From DATGLE01 sp035294325 (GTDB lineage: Bacteria > Chloroflexota > Ktedonobacteria > Ktedonobacterales > Ktedonobacteraceae): a stretch of 14,100 bases of DNA. Both the position numbers and the translations under genes were made by a program. The stretch lies in the NCBI GenBank assembly GCA_035294325.1, contig DATGLE010000063.1, positions 1-14,100 of the forward strand, given 5' to 3'. Below, one piece after another: positions 13,171 to 14,100 of the stretch. Below the pieces are notes generated by a model. That model was not told the DNA's origin and ran no database searches. It saw only the letters and a program-made list of their open reading frames with translations. Within the stretch, counting starts at the first letter, position 1, and each line of letters opens with the position of its first letter.

Positions 13171-13265
13171 GCGCCTGCGCGCTCGCCTTTAGAGGGTGTG
13201 GTGTGGGGACCGGGCGCGAAGCGCCCGGTCCCCACACCTCCATCCCTGGCGCGGCAAAGCCGCGC
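13171..13265 (+). repeat. Composite palindromic repeat, copy D
   Basis: Left end GCGCCTGCGCGCTCGCC (13171-13187, one G short of copy C). Perfect 18-bp hairpin arms (13200-13217 and 13221-13238) around GAA. Right end is the perfect hairpin GCGCGGC-AAA-GCCGCGC (13249-13265) followed by GATGC. Same orientation as copy C, 62 bp further on, between the divergent minC and epimerase genes. Confidence 0.87.
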
Positions 13266-13363
13266 GATGCCCCTTGACTGATATCTTACAGTATAAGCGT
13301 GTAGCCTCTAAAACGCAATAGGATTAAGCCTTAACGAATCATTAAAAAAGGTGAGTGAAACTC

Positions 13364-14100
13364 ATGGCTAGTTTTATGGATTTCCCAACACAGCGCGAGG
13401 TGGTGCTTACCAGTGGCAATACGACCATAGGCGTTATCCCCGAAATCGGCCTCGTCTCGCACTTCCAGGTTGCCTCCTGGCAGGTGCTCTACCGCCCGGC
13501 GGAGACCGGCAATGTGGCGCGCTGGGGGCTGCCGCTGATGATCCCCAACTTCTCGCGGCTCAAAGATGGTACCTTCAAGGAGAAGGGTACGTCGCTGCCC
13601 ATTCACGGCTTCGGGCGCCTGCTGCCCTGGACGGTCACGCAGCGTGGCGCGTCGGCGCTCACGATGCAGTTGCAGAGCAGCGATGCAACGCGCCCCAACT
13701 ATCCCTACGAGTTTACGTTTACCGTCACGGTTGCCGCAAGCGAGGGCACGCTGACCTACACCCTGACGATGGAGAATCGCGGCGAAGAGGTGATGCCCAT
13801 CGCGCCGGGCTTCCATCCCTATTTCGCCGTGGCACAGGGGGACAAGGCCAGGATCGTCACCGACGGCCCACCCGGCTTTGAGGTTGCGGCCTTCCAGTGG
13901 GACACCAACCCGCCCGACAATCCTTATCCTTTCCCGCACAACGTTACCATCGAGATCCCCCATCGCGGCGCCCTGACCATTGCCGAACTGCCGAGCGAGG
14001 GCATCTATTCGCTGACAACGATGCAGGTCTGGTCGGAGCCGGTGATGGCGCCCGATCACGCTTTTGTCTGCTTCGAGCCGGTTGTCACGCGCGAAGATGG
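13364..14100 (+). CDS. Aldose 1-epimerase (mutarotase) family protein, 3' end missing
   Basis: An open frame of 245 codons from ATG 13364 to the right edge without a stop. It has the galactose-mutarotase beta-sandwich pattern: LPLMIPNFSRL (56-66), the conserved LPIHGFGR with H81, GFHPYF with H151, and near the edge FVCFEPVV with E238. In GalM/YeaD-type enzymes two His and a late Glu act at the anomeric carbon, interconverting alpha and beta sugars or hexose phosphates; the sugar is not readable. Length so far fits a family of about 290 residues, so little is missing. AAGGTGAG (13348-13355) ends eight bases before the ATG. A TTGACT and a TATAAG upstream (13274-13297) are only 12 bp apart, too close for a normal promoter. 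It is divergent from minC across repeats C and D. Confidence 0.87.
   Translation, partial: MASFMDFPTQREVVLTSGNTTIGVIPEIGLVSHFQVASWQVLYRPAETGNVARWGLPLMIPNFSRLKDGTFKEKGTSLPIHGFGRLLPWTVTQRGASALTMQLQSSDATRPNYPYEFTFTVTVAASEGTLTYTLTMENRGEEVMPIAPGFHPYFAVAQGDKARIVTDGPPGFEVAAFQWDTNPPDNPYPFPHNVTIEIPHRGALTIAELPSEGIYSLTTMQVWSEPVMAPDHAFVCFEPVVTRED

Noticed and set aside
13274..13297. TTGACT and TATAAG upstream of the epimerase gene as a promoter
   Set aside because: The spacer is only 12 bp, far from the usual 16-18 bp.
13331..14059. 242-codon minus-strand frame
   Set aside because: Antisense of the mutarotase-family gene, whose H81, H151 and E238 motifs are clear.

Overview
The window is GC-rich bacterial chromosome with standard-code genes on both strands, mostly single genes or short transcription units separated by repeat-rich spacers. 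A complete minC-minD-minE set, an LPxxIG-type leucine-rich-repeat protein, large intergenic spaces packed with palindromes, and generic metabolic enzymes fit a large, free-living, Chloroflexota-like genome (Ktedonobacteria would be my first guess). No marker gene proves this, so the taxonomic call is inference.

Layout, left to right. 1-1028 (-): 5' part of an LRR protein that runs off the left edge. 1029-1520: gene-free, with three copies of a roughly 90-bp repeat. 1521-1995 (-): two tandem small XRE-type regulators, one intact and one broken by an in-frame TGA. 2400-3359 (+): a cytoplasmic TIM-barrel glycoside hydrolase. 3360-3586: repeat-filled convergent spacer. 3587-5277 (-): a Nudix hydrolase followed by an MBL-fold hydrolase. 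5549-6433 (+): aroE. 6642-7580 (+): a fumarylacetoacetate-hydrolase (FAH) family enzyme. 7581-7921: a perfect 64-bp palindrome and a 15-bp tandem array between convergent genes. 7922-8893 (-): an extradiol-dioxygenase-like VOC protein. 9151-9819 (-): a basic two-helix membrane protein. 9820-10738: about 0.9 kb without a convincing gene, holding an inverted-repeat-bounded segment and a possible structured RNA. 10739-12934 (-): minC, minD, minE in that order of transcription. 13364 to the right edge (+): an aldose-1-epimerase-like gene.

Functional links: MinC, MinD and MinE form the division-site placement system. The FAH-family enzyme and the extradiol dioxygenase-like protein are the kinds of enzymes that act in meta-cleavage of aromatics, but they are convergent, so a shared pathway is only suggested. 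The other genes look like independent housekeeping or accessory functions.

The most unusual content is intergenic. At least four composite elements share conserved GC-rich ends (a GCGCCTGCGGCGCTC-like left end and a GCGCGGC-NNN-GCCGCGC right hairpin). These flank long, almost perfect palindromes whose arms differ from copy to copy while staying self-complementary. A second repeat family occurs head-to-head at both convergent gene junctions, and each time it runs into a tandem array of about 15 bp. I found no CRISPR, tRNA, rRNA, transposase or defence system.
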